A DNA stretch of 13,845 nucleotides. Source: JBOGED01 sp050743625. GTDB lineage: Bacteria; Actinomycetota; Nitriliruptoria; Euzebyales; Egibacteraceae. Location: positions 1 to 13,845 of the forward strand of contig JBOGED010000355.1 in the NCBI GenBank assembly GCA_050743625.1, given 5' to 3'. This document shows positions 5,832 to 13,187 of this stretch, in pieces. The number at the start of each line of letters is the position of its first letter. The first letter of the stretch is position 1. The notes under the pieces were generated by a model. The model was not told where the DNA came from and did no database searches. It saw only the letters and a list, made by a program, of their open reading frames with translations. The position numbers and the translations under genes were made by a program.

Positions 5832-7592
5832 TTACGCCTGGAACTGGTCGAGCCGGTCGCGGAACAGCGTCGAGGCGATGGCGGCGCGGCGGGGTTGGCC
5901 GCGCAGGAACGCGCCCGCGAAGCCTTTGGCCTGTTCGTAGGTGATCTTGGCGGGCATGGGCGGCTCGTCGGGGTTGACGGCGACGTCGACGAGCGCGGGC
6001 CCCGGGAACGCGAGCGCCTCGGCTACCGCCCGCAAGACGTCCCCGGGGCTGTCGACCGCGATGCCCATGCCGCCGCAGGCTTGCGCCCACGGCGCGAAGC
6101 GTGCGCGCCGCTCCCAGCGCACTCCGAACTCGGGGAACCCGAGCACCATCTGCTCCCACAGGATCTGGCCCAGCAGCCCGTTGTTGACGATGAAGACCTT
6201 GATCGGCAGCTCATAGCGGGCGGCCGTAAGGAACTCGGCCATGAGCATGGCGAACCCGCCGTCGCCGACGAACGCGATGCACTGACGGCCGGGATAGGCG
6301 ACCTGGGCCGCGATCGCGTACGGCAGCCCCGGCGCCATGCTCGCGAGGTTGCCCGACAGCAGGAACTGCCGGTCCCCACGGATGTCGTAATGCCGCGCCA
6401 CCCACGTGGCGCACGTCCCAGAGTCGGTCGACAGGATCGCGTCGTCGCTGGCGAGCCGGTCGATCGTGCGCATGAGGAACTGCGGCTGGACGGGCTCGCG
6501 GTCAGCGCGCTCCAGGGAGACCACCCGCTCGCGCCAGTCCACCATGGTGGACTGCGCCCGCTCCAGGAAGCTCCGCTCGGTTTTGGCCGCCAACAACGGC
6601 ATCAGCGCCCGGAGCGTCTCCTTCGCGTCCCCGACCAGCGGCACGTCGGTTGGGATCCGATCCCCCGCCCTGGTCGCGTCGGCCTCGATCTGCACGCTGC
6701 GGATCCCCGCTTTCGGCAGGTGGTCGGTAAAGGGGAAGTTCGTGCCGACCATGAACAGCGTGTCGGCGTCGCCCATCACGTCCTGGGACGCGCTTGTGCC
6801 GAGCAGGCCGATCCCGCCGGTGGTGAGGGGATGGTCGTCAGGCACGACCGCCTTGCCGGGCAGGGTCTTCACGATCGGGCTCGCGAGGCACTCGGCCACC
6901 CTTAGCACCTCCTCGCGTGCGCCGAGCGCGCCGGCGCCGACGAGCATCACGATCTTCGTGCCCTCGTTGAGCACCTCACCCGCCCGCTGCAGATCGGCGG
7001 CGCGTGGGACGCCTGGCGCCGTGACGAAGGTCGGCGCGGTCTCGGGTGTACGGGCCGGCGCCCCGATGCTCCACGGGTCGGCGTCCGCGGGCGCCTCCTG
7101 GATGTCGACCGGGAAGGTGATGTGGGAGACGGTGCGCCGGGACCGCGCCGTGCGGACGGCCTTGTCGACGAGCGTGGGGATGTGCCCGGGCACGTGCACC
7201 ATCGCGTTGTACTCGGCGACGTCGGCGTACAGACGGTCGAGGTGGACCTCCTGCTGGTAGCCGGTGCCGAGCAGGCTGGGACTTTGCATGCCGGTGATCG
7301 CCAGTACCGGCGCGTGGTCGAGCTTGGCGTCGTACAGCCCGTTGAGCAGGTGGATGCCGCCAGGCCCCGAGGTCGCCAGGCAGACCCCGAGGCGCCCGGT
7401 GAGCTTGGCGTAGGCGGTGGCCATGAACGCGGCCGCCTCCTCGTGATGGACGAGCACGAAGCGGATGCGGTCCTGGTGGCGGCGGAAGCCCTCCATGATC
7501 CCGTTGATGCCGTCGCCGGGGAGGCCGAAGACGACCTCGACTCCCCAGTCGGCGAGCCGCTCGACGAGCAGCTCCGAGGCGATCTTCTTCAT
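5832..7592 (-). CDS. Thiamine-diphosphate enzyme, pyruvate oxidase/PoxB-like
   Basis: The protein has 586 residues, typical of the POX/AHAS superfamily, in three domains. The pyrimidine-binding domain (1-~175) starts at ELLVERLADWGVEVVFGLPGDG and has HHEEAAAFMATAYAKLTG, where Glu51 is the expected cofactor-activating glutamate. The central domain (~195-340) includes VMLVGAGALGAREEV and FMVGTNFPFTDH. The pyrophosphate domain (~365-545) carries FVGDGGFAMLMAEF (441-454) and IVNNGLLGQI (468-477), the Mg/ThDP GDG...NN motif. The likely reaction is oxidative decarboxylation of pyruvate to acetate and CO2, with electrons to FAD and quinone; other 2-oxoacids are possible. ATG 7592 is chosen over an upstream in-frame start at 7679 because AAGGAG (7605-7600) lies seven bases before it and the family begins there. 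Its ATG overlaps the preceding Fe-S gene stop as ATGA (7592-7589). Confidence 0.88.
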   Translation of the reverse strand: MKKIASELLVERLADWGVEVVFGLPGDGINGIMEGFRRHQDRIRFVLVHHEEAAAFMATAYAKLTGRLGVCLATSGPGGIHLLNGLYDAKLDHAPVLAITGMQSPSLLGTGYQQEVHLDRLYADVAEYNAMVHVPGHIPTLVDKAVRTARSRRTVSHITFPVDIQEAPADADPWSIGAPARTPETAPTFVTAPGVPRAADLQRAGEVLNEGTKIVMLVGAGALGAREEVLRVAECLASPIVKTLPGKAVVPDDHPLTTGGIGLLGTSASQDVMGDADTLFMVGTNFPFTDHLPKAGIRSVQIEADATRAGDRIPTDVPLVGDAKETLRALMPLLAAKTERSFLERAQSTMVDWRERVVSLERADREPVQPQFLMRTIDRLASDDAILSTDSGTCATWVARHYDIRGDRQFLLSGNLASMAPGLPYAIAAQVAYPGRQCIAFVGDGGFAMLMAEFLTAARYELPIKVFIVNNGLLGQILWEQMVLGFPEFGVRWERRARFAPWAQACGGMGIAVDSPGDVLRAVAEALAFPGPALVDVAVNPDEPPMPAKITYEQAKGFAGAFLRGQPRRAAIASTLFRDRLDQFQA

Positions 7593-9895
7593 GCTCGGTC
7601 TCCTTGTAGCGCCATGCGGATGACCTCGGCGAGGTGGACTGCTTTCCGGTCGGTGGACTGCGTGATCTGCTCGCGGCAACTGAAACCGTCGGCGACGATC
7701 AGGGTGCGCTCGTCCGCCTCGCGGACCGCGGGCAGGAGCACACGCTCGCCGACGGCCAGCGAGACGTCGTAATGCCCGGTCTCGAACCGGAACGAGCCGG
7801 CCATCCCGCAGCAGCCAGAGTCGAGCACCGTGGCGTCGAGCCCGATGCGTTCCAGGACGCGGGTCTCGTCGCCGAAGCCCAGCACCGACTTGTGATGGCA
7901 GTGCCCCTGCACGACCGCCGAGCGCCGCAGGCGTGGCATGGTCCAGGCTGCCGCCCGCTGTTCGAGCAGCTCGCTGAGCAGCACCGTCTGGGTGGACAGC
8001 CGCCGCGCGTCCTCGTCGTGGGGGAACAGGTTGCGCAGCTCGTCCCGGAAGGCCGCGATGCAGCTGGGCTCTAGCCCGACGATCGGCACGCCGGCGGTGA
8101 TGTCGGGTTGGAGCACGTCCATGATCTGTCGCAACCGCCGCTTGGCGCGGTCGAGGAACCCGTAGTCGTACAACGGCCGGCCGCAGCAGAGTGGCCGTCC
8201 GGGGATGGTCACTCTGAACCCTGCCGCCTCGAGCACCTCGACGCCCGCCTGGAGCACCCGCGGGGAAAAGTGGCCGTTGAAGGTGTCAGGCCACAGGATG
8301 ACCCGCTCCCCGACCGTTTTCGGCGCCGTGCGCGCGGCGAACCACTCGCGGAAGGTCTGGCGCGCGAAGGCGGGCACCCGACGCTTCGGGTGCACGCCCG
8401 CCGCGCGGTTCGCCAGCCTCCGCAGGCCAGGGTGCGCGTGGCCAGGTTGGCCAGCAGCGGCACGCGAGCGGCAAGCACGGACCACTCGCGGATGAGGCCA
8501 AGGGTGTAGGCCGAGCGGGGGCGCAGCCGGCCCTTGTAATAGTGGGAGAGGAACTCGGCCTTGTAGGTCGCCATGTCGACGTTGACCGGGCACTCACCCT
8601 TGCAGCCCTTGCAGGCGTCCTTGGGTTTGGAGCGGTGAGGCGTCGGGCGCGCATCGGTCGGTGGCTCCACGGTCACGGCTCCGCACGGTCCGTGCATCCA
8701 GGACTGAGACGCAGGTCAAGGGCCTCGCGGACGCTCTCGTTGCGCCGCCCGTCGGTCACGACCTCGCCCTGGAGCATCTCGAACAGCGGGCGGGCTCGGC
8801 CGCGGGTGGAATGCTCGTCGTCGCGGGTGACCATGTAGCTGGGGCACATGGTCCCGCCCTGATCCTGCCGGCAGGCGCCGACACCCACGCATCGCAGCGT
8901 CGCCGTCGCGAAGCTTCCCTCGTCGTCCGGATATTGAAAGTGGGTGGTGACCGGCGGGAGGTTGTAGCTGGTGCCCAGGCGCAGGTTCTCGTCGAGCCGG
9001 TACGCGTCGACGACCTTGCCCGGGTTCATCTTGCCACCGGGGTCCCAGATCGCCTTGAACTTAGCGGTTCGGCCTGCAGCTCTTCGCCGAACATGCGGGG
9101 CAGCAGCTCGCCGCGCGACTCCCCGTCCCTGTGCTCTCCCGACAGCGAGCCGCCGTAGCTGAGCACCAGGTCCGCGGCCTCCTCGATGAACCGCCGAGAG
9201 GCCGCGATGCCCTTCGGGGTGTGCAGGTCGAAGTCGATGCGCGTGTGGACGCAGCCGTCGCCGAAGTGGCCGTACAGCGCTGCGGTGCTGTGGTCGTAGC
9301 GGTCAGCAGCGCCCTGAAGTCGCGGAGGTAGTCCGCCAGGCGGTCGGGGGCCACGGCCGCGTCCTCCCAGCCTTCCCAGGTGTGGCCCCCCGGGCACGCT
9401 GGCGGTGGCGCCGAGACCAGCTTCGCGCACGAGCCAGAAGCGGTCCTCGGCGTCGGCGTCGTCGCGAGCGCCATGGCCGGCCCGTCGCCGTTCTGACGCA
9501 GCGCCTCCATCAGGTGGCGGGCCTGCTCGTCGGCCTCGTCCTTGGTGTCCCCGCCGAACTCGGCGAGCAGCCAGCCGTGACCCTCGGGCAGCGCGTCGAG
9601 TCTTTCCAGCCCGATGACCCCCGTACCTCAGGACCTCGGGCACCGCTTCGGCCGCGCGGAACACGTCGGGGTAGCCGAGTACGAGCAGCGCACGCACGGG
9701 CGGGCTGTGGATCAGGCGGGTGGTGGCCTCCAGGACCACGACGCAGGTGCCCTCGGTCCCCACCAGCACCCGCGCGACGTTGCAGCCCTCTCGGGCAGCA
9801 GCTCGTCGCCGGGCGTTCAAATGCCCGGACACCCGGCGCGGCAGGTCGGGATAGCGCTTGCGGACAAGCGTGGCGTACCGGTCGCGCAGCGAGCC
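7589..9895 (-). pseudogene. Headless, multiply frameshifted FAD-linked oxidase / Fe-S (D-lactate dehydrogenase-type) gene
   Basis: Stitching frames gives a recognisable FAD-oxidase plus (4Fe-4S) plus CCG-domain protein. The order is RDRYATLVRKRYPDLPRRVSG, GCNVARVLVGTEGTCVVVLEA, HGWLLAEFGGDTKDEAD, ALYGHFGDGCVHTRIDFDL, SYGGSLSGEHRDGESR, FKAIWDPGGKMNPGKVVD, LRCVGVGACRQDQGGTMCPSYM, ACKGCKGECPVNVDMATYKAEF and finally the CCG motifs RPLCCGRPLYDYG and DSGCCGMAGSF. The FAD-binding N-terminus (roughly the first third of such proteins) is missing. Frame breaks lie near 9815, 9790, 9625, 9455, 9388, 9312, 9062, 8620-8710 (with extra sequence replacing the first cysteine of the second cluster) and 8425. 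Several fit loss of one base. Only 8424-7589 is a continuous correct frame, and an automated caller may report 7589-8593 as a gene. The intact enzyme would oxidise D-lactate or another 2-hydroxyacid, feeding pyruvate to the next gene. Confidence 0.85.
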
Positions 9896-10476
9896 GTTCG
9901 CGTTCCACCAGCAGCTCGGCGTTGTCGCCGATCGCCCGGCGGGCGGCCAGGACGCGTCCGGGGTCCTCCCCTGGATCCCTGCCGACCTTCATCTTCACCC
10001 GCCGGATGCCTTCCGCGGCCCAACCTCCGAGCTGGTCCTGCAGCGCCGTCACGCGATAGGACGTGAACCCCGCTGCCGTACACGTCGACGCCTTCCCGCA
10101 CCGCGCCGAGCAGCGTGAGCACGGAGACATCCAAGAGGCGTGCCTTGAGGTCCCACAACGCCACGGCGACGGCGGCGACGGCGCTGGCCGCCGCACCGGA
10201 AAGCCCGATGTTGCGGACCGCCCGGACCATCCGGTTCCAGGCGCCGCGGATATCCATCGCGTCGCGGCCGGTCACCGCGGCCGCCAGCACGTCGCCTACC
10301 AGACGGGCAGCGCCGGCGTCGGCGTAGGTGTAGCCCAGCCCGGACTGGCCGTCCGCGCCGGCCTCAACGACGACCATTGTGGTGGCGTCCCACCGCAACG
10401 TCCCATCCGACTCGGGCCGGTCCGTGGGTATCCGGTAGGCCGACGCGCGCAGCCGCTCTCTCCGGGGGTTGAGCAT
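9893..10476 (-). pseudogene. Truncated, frameshifted enolase-superfamily (mandelate racemase/MLE-type) gene
   Basis: The N-terminal capping domain and the start of the barrel can be read. ATG 10476 begins MLNPRRERLRASAYRIPTD, followed by ESDGTLRWDATTMVVVEA and GYTYADAGAA. AVALWDLKARLLDVSV and VDVYGSG follow. After a frame break near 10067 the second frame continues GFTSYRVTALQDQLGGWAAEG, then RRVKMKVGRDPGEDPGRVL and RRAIGDNAELLV. The KxKxG of the KMKVG motif is the catalytic lysine/strand region of the superfamily. The gene then ends at what reads as DANG in another frame (about 9906-9893) and runs straight into FAD-oxidase sequence, so most of the barrel and its metal ligands are gone. It would have been an acid-sugar dehydratase, racemase or relative. 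It is not functional as it stands. Confidence 0.78.
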
Positions 10477-10494
10477 CCTGCTACCCTGCCGCAC

Positions 10495-10598
10495 ACGGGC
10501 CGCCGAGTGGCTAACACGTTGCGAACAATGTCGGCCTCCCGCTCTGGGTGGCTCCTTGGGTGGCAGGGTACGGTCACCGCATCATTCAAGGAGGCGCG
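10495..10598. promoter_or_regulatory. Divergent intergenic region
   Basis: This ~100 bp separates the start of the reverse block from the forward membrane-protein gene and must hold, or have held, promoters in both directions. I see no convincing -35/-10 pair. A GGCTAACACGTTGCGAACA stretch (10510-10528) shares CTAACA with the 11 bp repeat at 467-493, which may be chance. Confidence 0.4.
10588..10594 (+). promoter_or_regulatory. Shine-Dalgarno site deciding start at 10599
   Basis: AAGGAGG ends four bases before ATG 10599. It selects that start over the GTG at 10548, which would place this site inside the coding sequence. Confidence 0.75.
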
Positions 10599-11048
10599 AT
10601 GAAGATCGGCGACGTCGCCGCGGCCGTCGGCAAGGGGCTGTTCGCGGGACTCGCGGGCACCGCCGCGATGACCGTATCGAGCACGCTGGAGATGAAGCTC
10701 CGCGACCGCGAGGCGAGCTCGGCACCCGCCGACGCGGCGGGCAAAGTGCTCGGTGTGCAGCCACGGGACGATGCGGGCAAGGCCCGCTTCGCCAACGTCG
10801 CGCACTGGGGCTACGGGACGTCATGGGGAGCCGTCCGTGGGGTGCTGGCGACCCTGGGCTTGAACGGGCGCACGGCCACCGCGGTGCACTTCGGCGCGAT
10901 CTGGGGCGCGGAGCTCGCGATGCTGCCGGCGCTCGACGTTGCCCCACCGCTACAAGAGTGGAGCGCGCAGGAGCTTGCGATCGACGCCTTCCATCACCTG
11001 GTCTATGTCACCGCCGCCGGCCTGGCATACAAGATGCTGGACAGCTGA
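10599..11048 (+). CDS. Small predicted membrane protein, conserved hypothetical (149 aa)
   Basis: The 149-residue protein has about four hydrophobic segments (near 10-29, 68-87, 92-110, 127-146). A polar, charged stretch from residue 31 to 67 contains APADAAGKVLGVQP. Glycine/alanine-rich starts such as GLFAGLAGTAAMTVSSTLEMKL, then HWGYGTSWGAVRG and DAFHHLVYVTAAGLAY, look like a family I have seen annotated as hypothetical in actinobacteria, loosely YagU/DUF1440-like. No catalytic motif is visible. It stands alone on the forward strand between two decayed regions, divergent from the enolase remnant, with its own strong ribosome-binding site. The frame is clean, which suggests it is still under selection. 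The function is unknown. Confidence 0.75.
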   Translation: MKIGDVAAAVGKGLFAGLAGTAAMTVSSTLEMKLRDREASSAPADAAGKVLGVQPRDDAGKARFANVAHWGYGTSWGAVRGVLATLGLNGRTATAVHFGAIWGAELAMLPALDVAPPLQEWSAQELAIDAFHHLVYVTAAGLAYKMLDS

Positions 11049-11309
11049 CCGTTCGCCGTGGGTGGGCTGTGTTAAGGAGCTGGGCGTCATGCGCAGACTT
11101 GTCATGGTTAGGTGGGATCGCTGGGGAGGCGGATGTGCGATCGCGGGCGGCATGCGCCCGAGACGACACTCGCACTAGCAACCTCGCATGAGGCGGGCCA
11201 CATAGGTGATGGTGGTTGCTGCCCCAACTCAGTGATGACCGCTGCGACAAGACCCAGCGAAATAGCCGCATGTTCTTGTCCGACCTAGTCCGACCTAAAG
11301 GAGGCCACC
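11049..11309. other. Intergenic stretch without a recognisable gene
   Basis: The short open frames here show no family resemblance. The right end carries GTCCGACCTA repeated head to tail (11278-11287 and 11288-11297), running directly into the ribosome-binding site of the rhodanese-CBS gene. Confidence 0.5.
11297..11304 (+). promoter_or_regulatory. Shine-Dalgarno site for GTG start at 11310
   Basis: AAAGGAGG lies five bases before GTG 11310. This near-perfect site supports the GTG start and shows that the initiation region of the interrupted rhodanese-CBS gene is intact. Confidence 0.8.
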
Positions 11310-12032
11310 GTGCCACGTGAGATCCATACGCCCGCCGATGTCCTACGTCTTCGAGAAGCCGGGGCGCAACTCGTCGAGGTGCTTCCCCGCGAGGAGTTCG
11401 AGGACGCGCATCTGCCCGCCGCGACACACCTTTCCCTGCGAAGGCTCGACGCCGAAGCCAAGGAGCGGCTCGATATCGACAGACCCGTCGTCGTGTACTG
11501 CTGGGACTCGGCCTGAGACCTGAGCGCACGAGCCGCGTGGCGGCTCGAAGACCTCGGCTTCGGCGAGGTGTACGACTACGTACCTGGGAAGCTCGACTGG
11601 ATGGCGCGCGGCCTTCCAATCGAGGGCAGGCGGGCCGGCGAGCCCACGGCGGCGAGCGTAGCGCGCCGGGACGCGCCGATCTGCACGCTCGAGGAACAGA
11701 TCGGTGACGTGCGCACCCGGGTCGAGGCGTCGGGGTACGACGTGTGCATCGTCACCAACGACAAGGGCATCGTCGCTGGGATCCTGCGCGCTGGCCAGTT
11801 CGACGCTCCGGCCGACGCCCAGGCGGAGGAGGCGATGCGGCCCGGGCCCTCGACCTTCCGCCCGCATGTGCCCGCCGCGGAGATGGCCGAGTACATGACG
11901 AGGCACGACCTGGCGAACGTGCCAGTCACGTCAGCACAGGGCAGGCTGATCGGCGTCCTCCTTCGCCAGGACGCAGTGCATGCCGCACAGGCCCGGCACG
12001 GCGACCGCCGCTTAGGACCCGGGTCGAAATAG
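11310..12032 (+). pseudogene. Rhodanese-CBS protein interrupted by one in-frame TGA (nonsense or possible selenocysteine)
   Basis: One frame runs from GTG 11310 to the stop at 12030-12032, broken only by TGA at 11514-11516. Before it is a rhodanese domain of 68 residues (PREIHTPADVLRLREAGAQ, VEVLPREEFEDAHLPAATHL, VVVYCWDSA with the expected catalytic Cys64). After it the domain continues as DLSARAAWRLEDLGF and VYDYVPGKLDWMARGLPIEG, then a pair of CBS motifs (about residues 118-232: CIVTNDKGIVAGIL, VPVTSAQGRLIGVLL). The TGA takes residue 69 of a 240-residue protein, where I recall relatives having cysteine (WDSACDLS). There is no other indel or stop. Translation may end at 68 residues, restart downstream (GTG 11568 would give 154 residues), or read through. 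A sulfur-transfer protein gated by nucleotide-binding CBS domains is the likely role. Confidence 0.75.
11519..11557 (+). other. Stem-loop just 3' of in-frame TGA, SECIS-like in size and placement
   Basis: A perfect eight-pair stem, CGAGCCGC (11529-11536) with GCGGCTCG (11540-11547), is closed by a GTG loop. A shorter lower stem pairs CC-GAG (11519-11524, one bulged T) with CTCGG (11553-11557) across an internal loop. The loop begins with G, 20 bases after the TGA. That is within the 16-37 base window and the G-in-first-two-loop-bases rule used for bacterial SECIS searches. There is no bulged U next to the loop as in E. coli fdhF. The bases also encode ARAAWRLE, so the hairpin may be a by-product of codon use. 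Confidence 0.4.
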
Positions 12033-12094
12033 CGTTGTCATTTGGGGCAGTGTCGCCCAAGGAAGGTCGCCATGACTTCCCCAACTTCGACTTA

Positions 12095-12108
12095 GGGTGC
12101 ATGCACCC
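12095..12108. repeat. 14 bp perfect palindrome
   Basis: GGGTGCATGCACCC lies in the ~180 bp gap between the rhodanese-CBS gene and the VapB remnant. It has no loop and no T-tract. It could be an operator-like site or chance; nothing else is recognisable in that gap. Confidence 0.5.
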
Positions 12109-12214
12109 CACCCTGCCGGAAGCCCGTGGTGTGGAGCATCGCCCGCCGCCGGAACCAACTGGTCGGTCGGCCCGAGCCGGACAAATCGTAACGTTAATTC
12201 CTCTCAAGACCTAA

Positions 12215-12322
12215 GCGATTAGGTCGGTCGACGAGTTGCCCTTGGACGTGTGGGAAAGCGACGAGGAACTCGAGGCGTTCCTGGCCCGGTTCAGGCGGGC
12301 GCGACAGACCGACTTGGCCTAA
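12215..12322 (+). pseudogene. VapB-type antitoxin remnant (C-terminal toxin-binding part)
   Basis: The frame reads RSVDELPLDVWESDEELEAF then LARFRRARQTDLA and stops at TAA 12320. The acidic DVWESDEELEAF segment, followed directly by a PIN toxin gene four bases on, is typical of the toxin-wrapping tail of a VapB antitoxin. The DNA-binding N-terminus is missing: the frame is closed by TAA at 12212 and there is no good start codon or ribosome-binding site, only a weak TTG at 12236. I read it as a truncated antitoxin that once preceded the VapC at 12326. Confidence 0.6.
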
Positions 12323-12325
12323 AGC

Positions 12326-12726
12326 GTGGCCTTCGTCGTTCTCGACACGGACGCCGTCTCGCTCGTCCAGAAACGCCGCTTACCCGACGAGCTGTCCCAA
12401 GAACTCGCCGACGCTACCGCATCCCTCACGTTCGTAACGCTCGTCGAGCTGCACAAGTGAGCCGAAATCCGCAGCTGGGGACCACGCAGTCGCCAGGCAC
12501 TCGAGGACTGGCTGCGCCAGGTCGTGGTCCTTCCCTACGACGAACAGGTCTGTAAGAAGTGGGGCCAAATCGCGGCCCGAGCGGAGCAACGCGACCGCCG
12601 TCGCCAGCCAGCGACAATTGCGTAGCCGCCTGTTGTCCAGCTCACGATCTTCCACCGATGACCTTGAACCGCAAAGACTTCCTGGACTTCGAGGAGCACC
12701 AAGGGCGCATGCTCCTCACGATATAG
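12326..12726 (+). pseudogene. VapC-type PIN-domain toxin, broken by one TGA and one frameshift
   Basis: From GTG 12326 the frame gives VAFVVLDTDAVSLVQKRRLP and TFVTLVELHK, holding the first PIN aspartate (LDTD) and the glutamate of VELHK. TGA 12458-12460 then interrupts it. The same frame continues AEIRSWGPRSRQALEDWL, VVVLPYDEQVCKKWGQIAAR. Near 12610 it shifts by one base to DNCVAACC, LNRKDFLDFEEHQGRMLLTI, ending at TAG 12724. From memory, relatives have tryptophan at the TGA position and RPANDTWVAACC at the shift. PIN toxins are Mg-dependent ribonucleases, usually cutting tRNA or rRNA. This copy should be dead, which fits its damaged antitoxin. Confidence 0.8.
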
Positions 12727-12740
12727 CCGAAGCTTCGGCT
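12725..12740. terminator. 16 bp perfect palindrome at the end of vapC
   Basis: AGCCGAAGCTTCGGCT begins within the VapC stop codon. It could fold as a short hairpin ending the toxin transcript, but it lacks an open loop and a T-tract. A role as terminator is only a possibility; a binding site is another. Confidence 0.35.
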
Positions 12741-13187
12741 TACCTTTCGGATCGTAACTGTGCGTAACATCGATGGTGATCTATCCCGCCAGCAGCACGC
12801 GCCGAAGGCGCATAACTGTGCTTCTTCTGCTCGCGGCCAACCTGCACCAACGCGGTGAGCACGGCGCTCGTGCGCGCATCGTGGCACAGGATGCGCCCTC
12901 TGCCGGGTCCACTCGCCAGCGCCATTTGAAGCCTGGCCTGGTCGTTCTACGTGTCGTTCGACCTGATGGATGCCTGTCTGGAGGTGGGTGTGCGGCCCGG
13001 GGCGCAGCGTCGTTTCGCTTCTCGCCGCCAGTCACCGCCAAGAGGGCGTAGAACTGTACATCCGCAGTGAGGTCCGGTTGGACTACTGATAGTAACGAGA
13101 ACGAACGGCGTCCAGCGCACCCAGAGCGCGTGGAACTGACCAGATGGCGCTTGCCCGGCCGAGGGCGGTGTGGGGCATCATGATCGT
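12727..13187. other. Gene-free stretch between the two toxin-antitoxin remnants
   Basis: About 460 bp with no protein I recognise on either strand. The open frames here lack family motifs and have no ribosome-binding sites. It holds a small hairpin, GCGCC-GAA-GGCGC (12799-12811). The right end must contain the promoter of the nucleotidyltransferase gene, but I see no clear elements. Confidence 0.5.

Noticed and set aside
5784..6905. 373-codon forward frame opposite the ThDP enzyme gene
   Set aside because: It is a shadow of a recognised gene, with low-complexity translation and no ribosome-binding site.
8209..8697. Separate 162-residue ferredoxin-like gene on the reverse strand
   Set aside because: Its only meaningful part (CKGCKGECPVNVDMATYKAEF onward) is the middle of the frameshifted FAD-oxidase/Fe-S gene.
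11514..12460. Reassignment of TGA to an amino acid throughout the genome
   Set aside because: TGA ends several intact genes in the window, including the molybdoenzyme (2139-2141) and redoxin (2667-2669).
12773..13051. 92-codon forward frame between the toxin remnants
   Set aside because: No ribosome-binding site, poor codon bias and no recognisable motif.
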